NCBI GenBank assembly: GCA_963921825.1
Contig: OY997595.1
Span: forward strand, 64,139,879 to 64,203,878
DNA length: 64,000 nt
Reading direction: 5' to 3'
DNA from: Erodium maritimum
Lineage: Eukaryota > Streptophyta > Magnoliopsida > Geraniales > Geraniaceae
Below are positions 21,010 to 32,726 of the stretch, piece after piece. Position 1 is the stretch's first letter. Every line of letters starts with the position of its first letter. A model generated the notes under the pieces. That model saw only the letters and a program-made list of their open reading frames with translations, did no database searches and was not told where the DNA came from. A program made the translations under genes and the position numbers.

Positions 21010-22979
21010 TTGAATGGCCGAACAGACAGACAGGGTATCCGGAAGAGACTAGCAATTCAAAAACAGTATAACAGGGCGCTGGCTACACAGGAACAGTTCT
21101 GGCGACAGAGGGCGAAGCAACACTGGCTTGGGGAAGGGGACCGGAATATGGGATTCTTTCAGAGATCGCCCATCAAGCGCCAGGTGAAAAACAAGCTCAA
21201 ATCCTTGATAAATGATGATGGAGTGGAAGTGCAGTGGAATACATGTATGAGTGATCTGCTCCACTCATACTTTGCTAATATTTTCACAGCAGGAGACATC
21301 GAAGACTATGACCTCCCCATGCCAGTCCCATGTATGATCACCCCGACACAAAATTTATTACTCACACAACGGGTAACGGATCAGGAGGTACGTCACGCCG
21401 TGTTCCAAATGGGCCCGTCGAAATCCCCAGGACCGGACGATCTCAATCCAAAGTTTTTCCAACATTATTGGGATACTCTGGCTCCGGAGGTCATTGACTT
21501 TGTCCGCGCTGCTGTCCTGACCTGCACTATCGATCAGGACATCAACAAGACCACTCTGATTATGATACCGAAGATCCCAGGGGTGAAGAAAATTGTGGAA
21601 CTGAGACCCATTGCGTTATGCAACGTGATCTTCAGAATTATTTCTAAGGTCTTGGCAAACCGGATCAAACCCCTACTCGACCCGATCATCTCCACAAACC
21701 AGGGGGCGTTTGTCCCGGGAAGACATATCCAGGATGACGTCATCATCTCCTATGAGATCATTTACACTCTCCGGCGTAAAACACGGGGACAGCGTGGTTT
21801 CATGGCCCTGAAGCTAGATATGAGTAAGGCCTACGACAGAGTGGAGTGGTCTTTCCTACTGTCTATGATGGGAGCGTTCGGTTTTGATATGGGCTGTCGG
21901 GCGATGGTCCTCGCGTGTATGAGAGCAATCGAGTATACGGTCAGTTCTGACGGGAAGCATACGGCACCGTTTACAGCAGGACGGGGTATCAGACAAGGTG
22001 ACCCCCTATCGCCGTATCTTTTTCTGTTCTGTATGGAGGGTCTATCTCGGATGCTTAGTCATGCAGAGAGAGCTGGACATATTCATGGAGTATCAGTAGC
22101 TCTAGGGGCCCTTCTGGTATCTCATATATTTTTTGCGGATGACTGCTATATATCTGCAGGGCGGATCAAGAAGAGGCGACCCATCTGAGTACTATCCTTC
22201 AAACCTTTGGACGCCTCTCAGGTCAAGTCATAAATAAAGGCAAGTCGTCCATATTTTTCAGCACTAATACAACTTTGGCAAACAGAACAGCTTGCTGTAA
22301 CATACTGGGCATCCAGGAAATCTCAGGGCCGACTAAGTACTTGGGAGTCCCCAACATACTAGGCCGGAAAAAAGGACAGAGCCTCCAGTTTTTATGTGAC
22401 CGGATAGTGGCCAAGATTGGGACATGGGATGGTCAGATGCTGTCGGCAGGTGGGAAGGAGGTTATGATCAAATCAGTCCTCCAGGCCATGCCAATCTACG
22501 CGATGAGCGTGTTTATGTTCCCAAGGGAATCAATCAACAAAATCCATGTCGCACTAGCTCGGTATTGGTGGACGGGTACTCCCAGGGTAACAAGACCGAT
22601 TATTTGGCAGGACTGGACGAAACTGTGTAGGCCAAAGGAGGATGGAGGGATGGGATTCAAAGACATGCGGGATATGAACATTGCAATGCTGGCAAAAATG
22701 GGGTGGAAACTGGTTACTCAACCCGACTGTCTGGTGGCTCGAATCCTTAAGGCACGATACTACCCAAAGGGTGAATTCCTGACGGCGGGTGGAGTGAATG
22801 GACCCAGTCAAATATGGTCGGGTCTCCATGGCACGCAGGGTCTGCTTCGAGAGGGATTGATTCGTACTATCGGCGACGGTCGAACTACTATGGTTGAGCG
22901 ACCCCCTTGGCTTCTGGGGGATAACCCGGTTATCCCTATGCATACATGTACCACACCGGCTCTTATGGTGTCAGACTGA
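21010..22979 (+). pseudogene. LINE reverse transcriptase (frameshifted)
   Basis: Motifs in order: KSPGPDDLNPKFFQ, LRPIALCNVIFRIISKVLANR, QGAFVPGRHIQDD, LKLDMSKAYDRVEW, GIRQGDPLSPYLF and SHIFFADDC. The FADD catalytic pair is present. A frameshift close to 22160 moves the rest (GPTKYLGVPN, KEVMIKSVLQAMP, WQDWTKLCRPKEDGG) to another frame, and a TGA ends that frame at 22979. The family is the plant L1 group with thumb and connection regions. Confidence 0.88.
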
Positions 22980-23057
22980 GCCACCGTGGACCATGAATGG
23001 GATGTGCATAAAATCTAGTCGATCCTCCCTCCGGCTATTGTTGAGGATATCCTCCAG

Positions 23058-24146
23058 GTGCCCCCGCCTCTTCCCCAGCATACGGACATATGGTCCTGGA
23101 AGTACAATATCAGAGGTGAGTACTCAGTCAAAGAGGGCTATAGGGCCCTATCTAGAGCGAATGGTCGATGGCACACCTCGACAGGGGCAACGGTATGGAC
23201 GGGTATCTGGGATCAAGATATTCAACCACGGATCAAGGTCTTCATATGGCGAGCCATTTCAGGTACGTTACAGGTTGCCATGAACCTACGAACCAAGTTC
23301 GTTCCCATTCCGGCCACCTATCCGATGTGTCAATCGGACTCGGAAACTACGGACCATCTCCTGCTGTCCTGTCCATTTGCGAAGTCGGTTTGGGATGAAG
23401 CGGGCCTATCTATTCCTGATCCTTCATCGTCCTCCTTGACTGATTGGCTCTCGACCCTCTTCCTGATACCGGAGGCTCCGACCTGGAGTAAAGCCTGCCT
23501 CGTGCTCTGGGAGGTATGGAAAGAGAGAAACGCTATGGTCTGGGACCAGGTGACCTCCACCCCACAAGAATTGGTTGCCACAGTTCTCAGTAACCAGCAT
23601 AGCTGGGCGGAAGCACAATTGGGCCTCCGGAAGCCGATCGTTATTCCCCGATCCACACAGACTAAATGGAAACCTCCTCCCCCTGGATGGCTCTTGATCA
23701 ATGTTGACGGGGCGACCTTTGCGGCCGCAGGACAATTTGGATGGGGTTGGATCTACCGTACAGACATGGGAGAGGTCCGGGAAGCACGGAATGGATATGG
23801 AAGCGGGGCACTCAACCCCGAATACTCGGAGGTGATGGCGATTTGGAAGGCCCTGGAATGGGTACACGCCTCTCACTCGTCAAGGGTCATCATACAGAGT
23901 GACGCCCAGTACCTGGTACACCTGATTCAAGGCACGCACCAGGTATTTTCCCCGCTGGGACGGTTGGTCGACGACTGTAGGTCCCTGCTCAATATTCTCG
24001 AGGATGTCAAACTCGAGTACATTTCTAGGTCAGCGAACGGTGCAGCCCACTGCCTTGCCCGGGAAGCCCGTTCTGTGCCTGTCCTCTCGTGGTCTGGATT
24101 AACTATTCCGACTACATTTATGTGTATCTTACAAAAGTTCAATTAA
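23058..24146 (+). pseudogene. LINE zinc-binding region and RNase H
   Basis: A 362-codon open stretch. WSWKYNIRGEYSVKEGY and the zf-RVT-like set with PMCQSDSETTDHLLLSCPFA come first. RNase H follows with VDGATFAAAGQ, SEVMAIWKALEW and QSDAQYLV, giving the D, E and D residues. The frame matches that before the stops at 22978 and 23018. It ends 25 bases before the element terminus. Confidence 0.83.
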
Positions 24147-24184
24147 TAAAATTCAAACTACGTTTCAAAAACATGTTATGATTT

Positions 24185-24600
24185 GATCGCGAGTATCAAA
24201 CCTCTCAGTAACACCAACCAAATCATTTCAATTTTCGTATTTTGCACTAGTGTTGATGAAAGATTGTATATGTCGATAAAGAAGAACTGCACAGAAAGAA
24301 GCAAGAGGAAGTGTGTGATGTTAAGTTAGGGTTGAAAATGTTGGAGTATTAAGAGTTGGGAATCAATCATATATGTAAAGTTGATCAACATGTCAAAATG
24401 CACCATGAGTAGTTGATAACGAGATTTAGTTTCACCAATTACTCGGTATATTTTAAATCTCATAACATAACCTGAAACCGAATTCATCATAATTTTGTAA
24501 GACTCGTCTAACAAAAGGTTGACTTATTCAATATTTAATTAATTAATTTTTTTTATTATATATAACTATACTCAGAATTAGATGCTTGGAAAATAGTCTC
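24185..24600. other. Intergenic, no feature recognised
   Basis: AT-rich stretch between the LINE and the next repeat. No coding sense or repeat identified. Confidence 0.4.
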
Positions 24601-25960
24601 CCTCTATTAGAGTTTTCGATTCTCTTCTCCCACTCCTCTCTCGAGCTCTATGTTATCTTCGATTTTCCAATCACGTTGTCTCCGCCCATCCCATTGCTAT
24701 AGTCGCCGCCCACGTCCACCAACCACGATGTTCTTGCATCACTCCACACCTCTTGTTGTATCCGTAGCTGACAGGCCTGGGGAAATGCCACTCAACACGC
24801 ATCAGACCGAAGAAGAAATCAACTCGTCCCTCGCTGATCCCTCTTCCGCCACTACCCGTGGTGGATCCTCTTCTATCCGTGGTGGCTCCACTCATGCCAA
24901 CGACTATCTCCGGTCGTCTCTTGTCCTGGCCTTCCCCACCTAAAATGGTACCGATCGTAACAAGCGAAAAAACCCGAACCAACTCCCCTCCTTTTGATAG
25001 AGCCCATCTTTCTATAAAAGATGGGTTTGATGTCATGTCCATGGAGGCGGAAGGGGACTGTGTCATCCTTGTCCCACATGACATTCTAGCGGAGAAAAGA
25101 GAGGCTTAGACGACGTTCAATTATTTCGGTCGCCTCTTTATATCTTGTCATTGCGACCACCTATCATGGAGGGCATGATGATGAAGGTGTGGAACCACCG
25201 TGATCTCGTCATAAAAGACCTCGATTGGGGTATACGTGGTTCTACTTCTCCTCTCAGGGGGAGAAAGACCGGATTCGCAGGGAGAAGTCATGGTCATTCA
25301 AAAAGGCATCACTCATCTTAGAAGATATCACACAAGTGGTGAACCGACCACATTCCCCTTCTCCCGCCTCTAGATGTGGACACGACTCTTCGATCTCACC
25401 TAGACGGGCTCACAGCTATAATGGGCTTCCAAGCGGACGAAGCACTAAGGGGTTTTGTTGCTACCCAAACAGGGATAGTTTGAACATGGCCTAGGGGTGG
25501 GGGTCCTTCGGGTTCTTTTCTGAAATGATCTGGCAACCCCACTATGTCGCTCTATTTGCATGTACATCTCAGGCCATGTAAGACCGATTAGGGCTCGTAT
25601 CGAGTACGAGCGCCTCCCGTGCTTCTATTTAACATGTGGCTGGGATCGGGCACAATTCAATCCCAAACCTCCTTTTCCCAGATACCTCTTTGAACGTCTG
25701 GTATCATCCTCACCTCCATATTATGATCTCCACTGAGAGATCAACGTGTTCTGTAGACAAGATAGAGCGTTAAGCACAAGTTCAAGCATAAGTGTGTGTC
25801 CATTGCAAAAAGGCATCCACCCCCTCCACAATCACCTAGAATAGCCGATAATGTTAATCAAATGGTTAACGCCCCAGATTATGTCCGGAGAAATACCTAC
25901 CTTTATTCAATTTTCGTTAGCCATCATGTTCCCGCCAGTCGTTAATTTTAATAAAATTTT
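24600..25960 (+). mobile_element. Degenerate retroelement fragment with LINE-ORF1-like zinc-knuckle trace
   Basis: GC-rich, with many stops in every frame. A segment near 25580-25660 reads RARIEYERLPCFYLTCGWD, which resembles the line before the CCHC knuckle in plant LINE ORF1 / DUF4283 proteins, but the knuckle itself is degraded. The block at about 25640-25760 recurs near 44815-44925 with recognisable similarity (CAATCCCAA, GGCATCATCCTCACC-like and CAACRTGTTCT phrases), so this is a repeat family. Boundaries are uncertain. Confidence 0.45.
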
Positions 25961-26019
25961 CAATTTATGCGATAAAAAAAACTCAGTTTCTAGATATATA
26001 AAACCTGCTTAAATATATG

Positions 26020-26849
26020 GGCCTGTCAAGTTCTAGAAATCGGGACTACGCTCTCTCTGTGCAGCCTCCTCCCCCCCCCCCCCCCCTTTTCTCCACCATT
26101 GAAGCTCCTGAAGCTCCTGATTCAAAGCGCTATGTCCACCTTTCTAGTTACCTTTGACGGGTTTACCTATGTATAGGTTCCAATCTACCCTTTTATGGGT
26201 TTTATATTTTTGTCTTTTTTTTGCAGCCGGTCTACCTCCGCAGGTCGCCGCCCATCGTTCAATCCGTTCCACAGACTCTCCCTTGTCTTGCGCTACCATT
26301 CCTGCGTCGCCGGACCGGTCCCGCCCTCGAGCCAGTAGCCACCGTGGCCCCCCTACCGTTCTCCGGAATACGGGCTCCACACGCCGTCTTCCATCTGCAG
26401 CGGCCTCCCGTCCCAGGGTCACCCCTCGCCGGCATGGATCCGCTCCCTCAATGGATTTGGTATCCGGGAGGAGGGACGGTAGGTTGGGACCTATTTCACC
26501 GGCACCCGAAATCGGGACTCTCTACCCCGAACAATCTCTTGTAGCAGGGAGGTCTCGGGGAATCCGCAATAAAGGTTGATTCTCTAGAAGGTTTCACTAT
26601 TTTAGGTCGAATAATTTTATGGCTAAATAAGTTTAGGACTTTGGTTTATTATCATTTTGTAACGTTGGATCGAGGAACTCGTGAGTTTGGATCTGCGAGC
26701 CAAAGCAAATTTTATGTATGGATCCATGAGCGCTTGACGGGCTACGCCCGGTTGGGATAGAAATATGAAATCCGGGACTGTTATGTCCTCCATTGTAAGT
26801 TTGACATGTTACCGTAATACGATACCTCTTTCCCGTTTCAAAAAAAAAA
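26020..26849 (+). mobile_element. Non-autonomous retroposon ending in poly(A)
   Basis: Shares a block CCGGGAGGAGGGA with its surroundings, a CCATGAGCGCT block, and a 3' end CCCGTTTCAAAAAAAAAA with the retroposon in the NRT2 intron (48061-48967). It includes a poly(C) run near 26073-26088 and a duplicated GAAGCTCCT unit near 26100. The A-tail ends at 26849. No target duplication was found, so the 5' border is a guess. Confidence 0.5.
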
Positions 26850-27107
26850 GTTGAGGGCCATCATGCAATTACAAAAAAAGTACAGGGACCTGGTAGTTTA
26901 ACAACAAAAACCGCCTCATCCAAACACCACCGGCTCTGAAATGGATAGCCTCTGACAGCAAAACCAACGACCTTCTCTGCTTCGTTATCTTCTCCACCTT
27001 CTCCAAACCACCGCGACGCCGACCAAAAATCTCCGGCGTCCGGTCTCCGAATTCCAAGCTTGGAACTAAGAATCTCAGCTACTGTTCTCGATTTTCATCC
27101 GACAGAG
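26850..27107 (+). promoter_or_regulatory. Upstream region and probable 5' UTR of the sigma factor gene
   Basis: Short pyrimidine-rich and GC-mixed stretch between the retroposon tail and the sigma ATG. A retroposon therefore lies within about 260 bp of the start codon. No TATA box could be assigned. Confidence 0.35.
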
Positions 27108-30100
27108 ATGGAAGCTGCGAGAAGTTTGATTGCTTCGCCTCCGTCATTTCCTCCCAGAACCTTTCCTAGGATCTCTGCTTCTCCAGGTAGGACCTCCATT
27201 TTCTCCTTTTGGTTCTGTTGAGTTGCTGAGAAATTACTGGAGGAAATGGAAATGGAAATAGAAATTTGTAGTTTTAGTTTCTAATCTTGCAATTTAGGAA
27301 TCGAAGGTTGATGGCATGTCTGTGTGCTGTGTAACGATTTCGATTTGTGGAGCAGGTTTTGTTGCATTTGATGTTTGAGTGTATGATTTTTTTCACTGTG
27401 CTGTTAGGGTTCCAAGTCAATGAGGATCAGTGTAGTCGATAAGGAGTGAATAGTTTCACTGATATATTCTAGGTTAGATTCTCCGATGCCGTCAATTAGT
27501 GTGTAATCTCGGTTGGAATTGTTTCATATTCTTACTGATTAATGTGCTCTTGGGTGTTCAATGACTCCTCGTTAATGAAAGGATTTGAAGATTTCATGAG
27601 TTATGGGAGCTGAAGTTGTCAAGTTTTCGTAACATATGTGAAGAGATGCCTTACAGTTATCTATCTTGATATGCAAATATGCTATTGGTGAATTTTGATT
27701 TCATGGTGGATACTTCTGTTTTTCTTTTGCCAGATGATATTTATGTGTGATTTCATGACATTGATATCTTGGGGTTATACTGTTGTCATGATATTGAACT
27801 TATTTATCTTTGATGTGCAAACAGCGACTGCAGTTACTTCTATGCCAAGTGCTTCTCTAGCTCAAAATTTCCCTACCTCGGTTCTCTTACAAGATCATCA
27901 CGATGAGTATAGGCCTCTCTTGAACATATTTAAGGAAGATAAAACATCCCAGGTTACACTCTTCTTACGCATATGCCTATATTTTATAATCTTGAATTCA
28001 TAAATAATAGTGTATCCATGTTGTTTGGTTTGCGTTTTTATTTTTGGTGAATAGGTCTAGTTTTCCTCTTCTTCCTTGGGTTGTCTTTTTCTTTATATCT
28101 AAAACTAAGTTTAAGCCATATCGATATATTTTGCTCATAAATTTAGCATATCGCTGACTGTAGTAGTTACCTTTGGTCATAACTTTTTAATGTCCTGAAC
28201 ATTTTTATTTTCTTCTGTTGATACATGGAAACAAATTTGAGGCATGTGATAGTAATGTTTGTTATCTGTGGTAACTCCTACTTAATGCATTATCTATGAA
28301 CTCATCTTTCGTGTTTGCTTCTCTAGGTAACATTGGATAGGAGGCATACGACGACTGATGCCTCAGACAAAGAAGAAGACCTTGGCAACTCTGAGCAATT
28401 GGTGCGTGATTTTCAAAACCAGTTGTTTGCTTGGCCTGATTTATGCTCGTTGTAAGATGAAATCAGCTCCTCTCTTGCTTCTCGCACTATTTTCTTGTGT
28501 CCCTTCTTCATGTAATGCTTATGTAGTAAATTCTTTTTGTTACAGATTGCCGCCATCTTATAGACACGAAAGTCTGTCTTTATTCTCAACCATGCAGTCT
28601 ACTACAATTGATACAAAGTTAATAGATGTTGAATCAAGTATCGTAATTGCCCTTGCAAAAAAAGCTTTGATAGCCTCAAAACAAGCAGTCATGCTAAATG
28701 AGTACTTTGAAACATTTAAAGATGATCTTAATGGTTCACTTTCTCATAGGTTTGGTTTTTGTTTATCACCTCATCTTCCCTACATTTGCTCTTATTTCCA
28801 CAAACTTGTTTATGAACTAACGTCTGGAACTTTCTTTTTAGTTTGGGGTCCACAAGTTCGATAAAGCCTCCCCTTGACGAAAGGATAACAGTGAGGTCAA
28901 CACGACTTCAAGAGCGGCATTCAAAGAAAAGGAAGGTGCCAAAGCTCAAAGATGCTGTTAATGAGAGGAACATGTCTAGAAGGGTGAAGGCAAAAAGAAA
29001 GATAAAGAAAAGTCCTGGTGGAAATGATTTCCTTAAATCATTGTTGTGTAGTAAGAAAACAAAAGTCTTGACTTCTAAAGAAGAGTTGGAAGTGATTGCT
29101 CAAGTACAGGTTTGTTTTGGAACCTATTTTTCGGCGTCAAAGAGGCTTAACTATCGAAGGTTTAATCCTTGGATTTTTTTTTGTATGTACAACAGGATTT
29201 GTTGAAATTAGAGGAAGTGAAGAGTAGGCTTGAATATCAGTTTGGCCGGGAACCGACCCTGGTTGAATGGGCTGAAGGAGTTGGCATCAGTCCTCAGGCC
29301 TTACGATCACAAGTTTACTCTGGTAACAACAGCCGGGAGAAGTTGATTTGTGCAAATCTGCGCTTGGTGGTTCATGTCGCTAAACCATATCTGAAAAGTG
29401 GTGTTAGCCTTCAGGACTTATTTCAGGTCAGAACGCTTAGAACTTAAATTATTTTTTTGTTTTCATATAATTGCTTTCCATGGGTTGGGGGTTGGATTAT
29501 CTTCAAGCTTGGGGTTTGAGGGTCTCTTCTACTAACACAAAATTTATCCACACACCCAGCCATCTAAAAAGCATTCAATTGCTTAGGTTGCTCCACTAAC
29601 CATTGTTGATTATCTTGTTACACTTACATATCTAGTGTAGAGATTTAGTATTTGTCTTATGTACTGATCACTGAATCTGATCAGTAATGTGCTTCAAAAA
29701 TCCTTGTGATAATATTGCTCCTTCTGTGGATCTTTTCTAGAAGTTTCAAATTGACTAACACAAATGTTATGTTTGAATGCTGTAAAAGATCAGAATATCA
29801 GTAAACTTTTCATGTTTGTGATATATTGCTCCCTCCATTTGTCCAGTTTCTTGCTATTTAAGTCATTGCAATTTAACAGAAGTGTATATGTGCTTTGGCT
29901 GGGTGAGTTTGATTATTGTAATCCCTTTTCAGTCTCTTTTGTGATATATAGGCGGGGTGTATAGGTCTCATGACAGGTGTTCAGAAGTTCAAACCTCAAG
30001 TTGGTTGCCGATTCTCGACATATGCGTACTGGTGGATAAAACAAGCTGTTAGGAAAGCCTCGTATCAGAGATACTGGTTTAATTTGCCGGTAATGGGAAT

Positions 30101-31589
30101 CTAATTGTTTCTTAACTTTCTATTTTAAGATTGACTTGGGTTGATTTACTAGTTTCACTAATTATCTGTATTCTGATGCCAATTTGGGAACAATTTGAAC
30201 TTCAAATGTCGAGTAGTACTGTCTCAATTCTCAAATGTTATTGCTGTTCATTTAATTAACCTACAACATGACCTTCGCTAAAATATATAAATTTCCTTGG
30301 TTAATTACAACTCTCCTCTCCCTTCCCTTTCTTTGTGACTTGTCTGTTATTCCATCTTTATTTGTCAAAAGTTGTTTAACTCCGAATTAATACGTAAATT
30401 GCAGGAGTCTGTACATCTTCTCTTGGCCAAGGTATGGAAAGCAAAGAGATTATATGGTGAAGAAGGAAACAAAAATCCAACAGATGAGGAGATAGCGGAA
30501 CGTGTCAACATCACAGTTGATAAGCTGAGGATATTACTAATCCGTTCAAGAGAACCAATTTCACTGGAACAAACTGTGTGGGGAGACGAGGGAGGTGTCA
30601 CTTACCACGTAATGTTTCCTACCTATCTCATTGCTTTTACTATGAATGAAAGGTGTTATATTTTTGGTAAACCTCATGTCTGAAATATTCTTACTGGGTG
30701 AATATTTACTTATCACGTCATGGTTTCAGTTATTAGACTCAGATGGAATATTTTTACATGGTTTGCACAGCACGCTTAAAATATACACAGAATATCAACA
30801 ACAAAAATATAGCATTGTGTGGTACGGAGAGGATCAAATTCAAACACCCCGTAGGATATAAACTATGAACACATGATGATTACACATACACTATGGTAAT
30901 TACAAATTCGCCGAAATGACTAGATGATAATTACAAAAGCCCAAATAATAATTACAAACTCAATGCACATGATGAAAAATATCATTTTTTTTGCAATTGT
31001 AAAGTTATTTACATCCCCTCGACGACCTTTGAGTTTTAGGAACCCCCTATAGGTGAAGTTTATCAGTACACACTATCACCTTTTGTTATTAATCAAAAAC
31101 CCACAGATTCACACTGCAATAGATGATGGTTTTATCAACTGTCGCCTTTTCAGTGGGTTTTTGAAAGATGGAAGCGTGTTACTGATAATCCCTCACTTAT
31201 ACAGTGTGTTATTTGAGAATCAAAGGTCGCCAGGGGGTACTAATAAAGTTACCCCTTCATCGTATCACAGAAAATAATGTCATGGCTTGTATATTGTGCT
31301 GCAGGAGATAACCGAAGACACCACGATTGAGGGTCAGGAGAGGGAACTAATGAGAATGGATATAAACAACCTCCTAATAAGAACCCTTAACCCAAGGGAG
31401 AGGCAGATGATTATGCTAAGATATGGCATTGAAGGAGGCAGGCCACTCACATTATCCGAAGTTGGTGCAAAATTCGGAATATGCAAAGAAAGAGTCCGAC
31501 AGTTGTTGGACCGATCAATTCTGAAGCTCCAGCAATGGTCTGATTACGAGGGATTCAATTTGGAAGCCTATAGAGAAGTGGTTCGTTAG
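27108..31589 (+). CDS. Plastid RNA polymerase sigma factor, 9 exons
   Basis: Exons 27108-27186, 27825-27952, 28327-28421, 28546-28749, 28842-29109, 29196-29426, 29952-30089, 30405-30608 and 31305-31589. All introns are GT-AG, phases close, and the product is 543 residues. The Ser/Pro/Arg-rich start suits a plastid transit peptide. A long variable region ends in [13 protein letters not shown], followed by sigma-70 region 2 ([36 protein letters not shown]), region 3 ([18 protein letters not shown]) and region 4 with the helix-turn-helix [19 protein letters not shown]. It directs the bacterial-type plastid polymerase to promoters. Nuclear plant sigma factors comprise SIG1-SIG6; exon number and length do not let me choose, with SIG3 or SIG4 relatives possible. 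The region between 2.4 and 3 ([13 protein letters not shown]) departs from the common RTIRLP form. Confidence 0.9.
31001..31250. mobile_element. Hairpin MITE in sigma-factor intron 8
   Basis: The two halves are inverted copies. AAAGTTATTTACATCCCCT and CGACCTTTGA at the left pair with the right end, and TTATCAGTA and TCAAAAACCCA pair further in. About 250 bp, without coding sense, lying wholly within the intron. Confidence 0.6.
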
Positions 31590-32726
31590 ACTCATATACC
31601 ACCAAGGTCACATTTTTGCATTCTTTCAAGGTTTCAACAAGCACTAAATGTAAATTAGCTATTGAATGCTTGGATGTCAAGGAAGGTGGTTTCTTTTCAA
31701 ATGGGATTTGAAAGCTTCCAAGTTGTAATGTTACTCTGTGTGCATGTTGACCAGTTCGAATCATAAATACAGATGTTTATTAATATCTATTTTTTTTATT
31801 TAAGGTGGCAGAAATCTAGTCTTGAAGTGAAATGCTAGGAAATGCAGTTTATGTTATAGTGAAATGGAACCTATCAAATTGTTGAGGACAAAAGATGTCG
31901 GATTGTATATTGTGCGTTATACGTTCTTTTGCATACAACTGGCGTTAATTTAAGACGTTTATATCTCAACGATAAAAAAATTGCACGGCTCTTCATCGTT
32001 AGAAAGTGATGAAAATGCCCTTGACTTATATCTAAAAAAGACAATAACAGCCAAAAACATTTTGATTAAATATAAAAAAACGGCGAATAGATGTGAAAAA
32101 GGCTTCTTAAAGATAAAACTACTGGCAAGATGAAAAAAGTTGTATTTTTGAGACTAGGAACAAGGGTGTTTCCGTCATCGTTTGACGAAAAAGAGCAGTG
32201 TGAGTAAAAATAAGGTGGCTGGATGTAAAAGTTTAATGTTAGTGTGTGAGGTTCCACGACTAAAAGTTCAACCTTAAACACATCATAATATCCGAAAGGG
32301 AACATAGAAAAATGTGATTAGAAATCATCGACATAATAATGGACATAAGCAGTTGCATTGCCAACCAATTAAGGCAACATAAGTACTCAGGCAAGGTTGA
32401 TTAATCACCCAGAGGTCCTGGATTGTATGACACACATACAAGCTATTTTCTTAAACACTACAAACTTGCCAGATTTTGTTTCACAAGATTTTGCAGAATG
32501 CTCACATATTAAGGAAACACCAGTGATTGAGACAGATACATGAAGAAGGTTTCTAAATTCAACATAATCTTTTATTGCTTCTGCAATCAAGAACATACAT
32601 ATCTATAATATAAACGTGCTGAGAAAATAATACCTGCTGTATCATCTCTGAAGGGAATACATTTTGGTCATGTGTATATATTGAATAGAATATGTAGATC
32701 TATTAGGAACATGACCTTGACATCGA
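31590..32726. other. Intergenic between sigma factor and PPR genes
   Basis: Tail-to-tail spacer holding both 3' UTRs. At about 31930-32270 a stretch resembles the possible MITE of ABCG intron 13 (ATAGATGT(A/G)AAAAAGGC). Nothing else recognised. Confidence 0.4.

Larger units (their letters stand above)
19500..24169 (+). mobile_element. L1-type LINE, degenerate, with 15-bp target duplication
   Basis: The sequence AACATGTTATAATTT (19485-19499) recurs after the 3' end at 24170-24184 with one mismatch. Between them lies a GC-rich element in AT-rich surroundings, with endonuclease, reverse transcriptase, a zinc-binding region and RNase H in order on the plus strand. The 3' end reads CGTTTCAAAAA, a very short A-tail. 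Frames shift near 20530 and 22160, and stops lie near 20440, 20828, 20869, 22978 and 23018. A standard ORF1 with zinc knuckle is absent; only about 540 bp precede the endonuclease. Confidence 0.88.
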
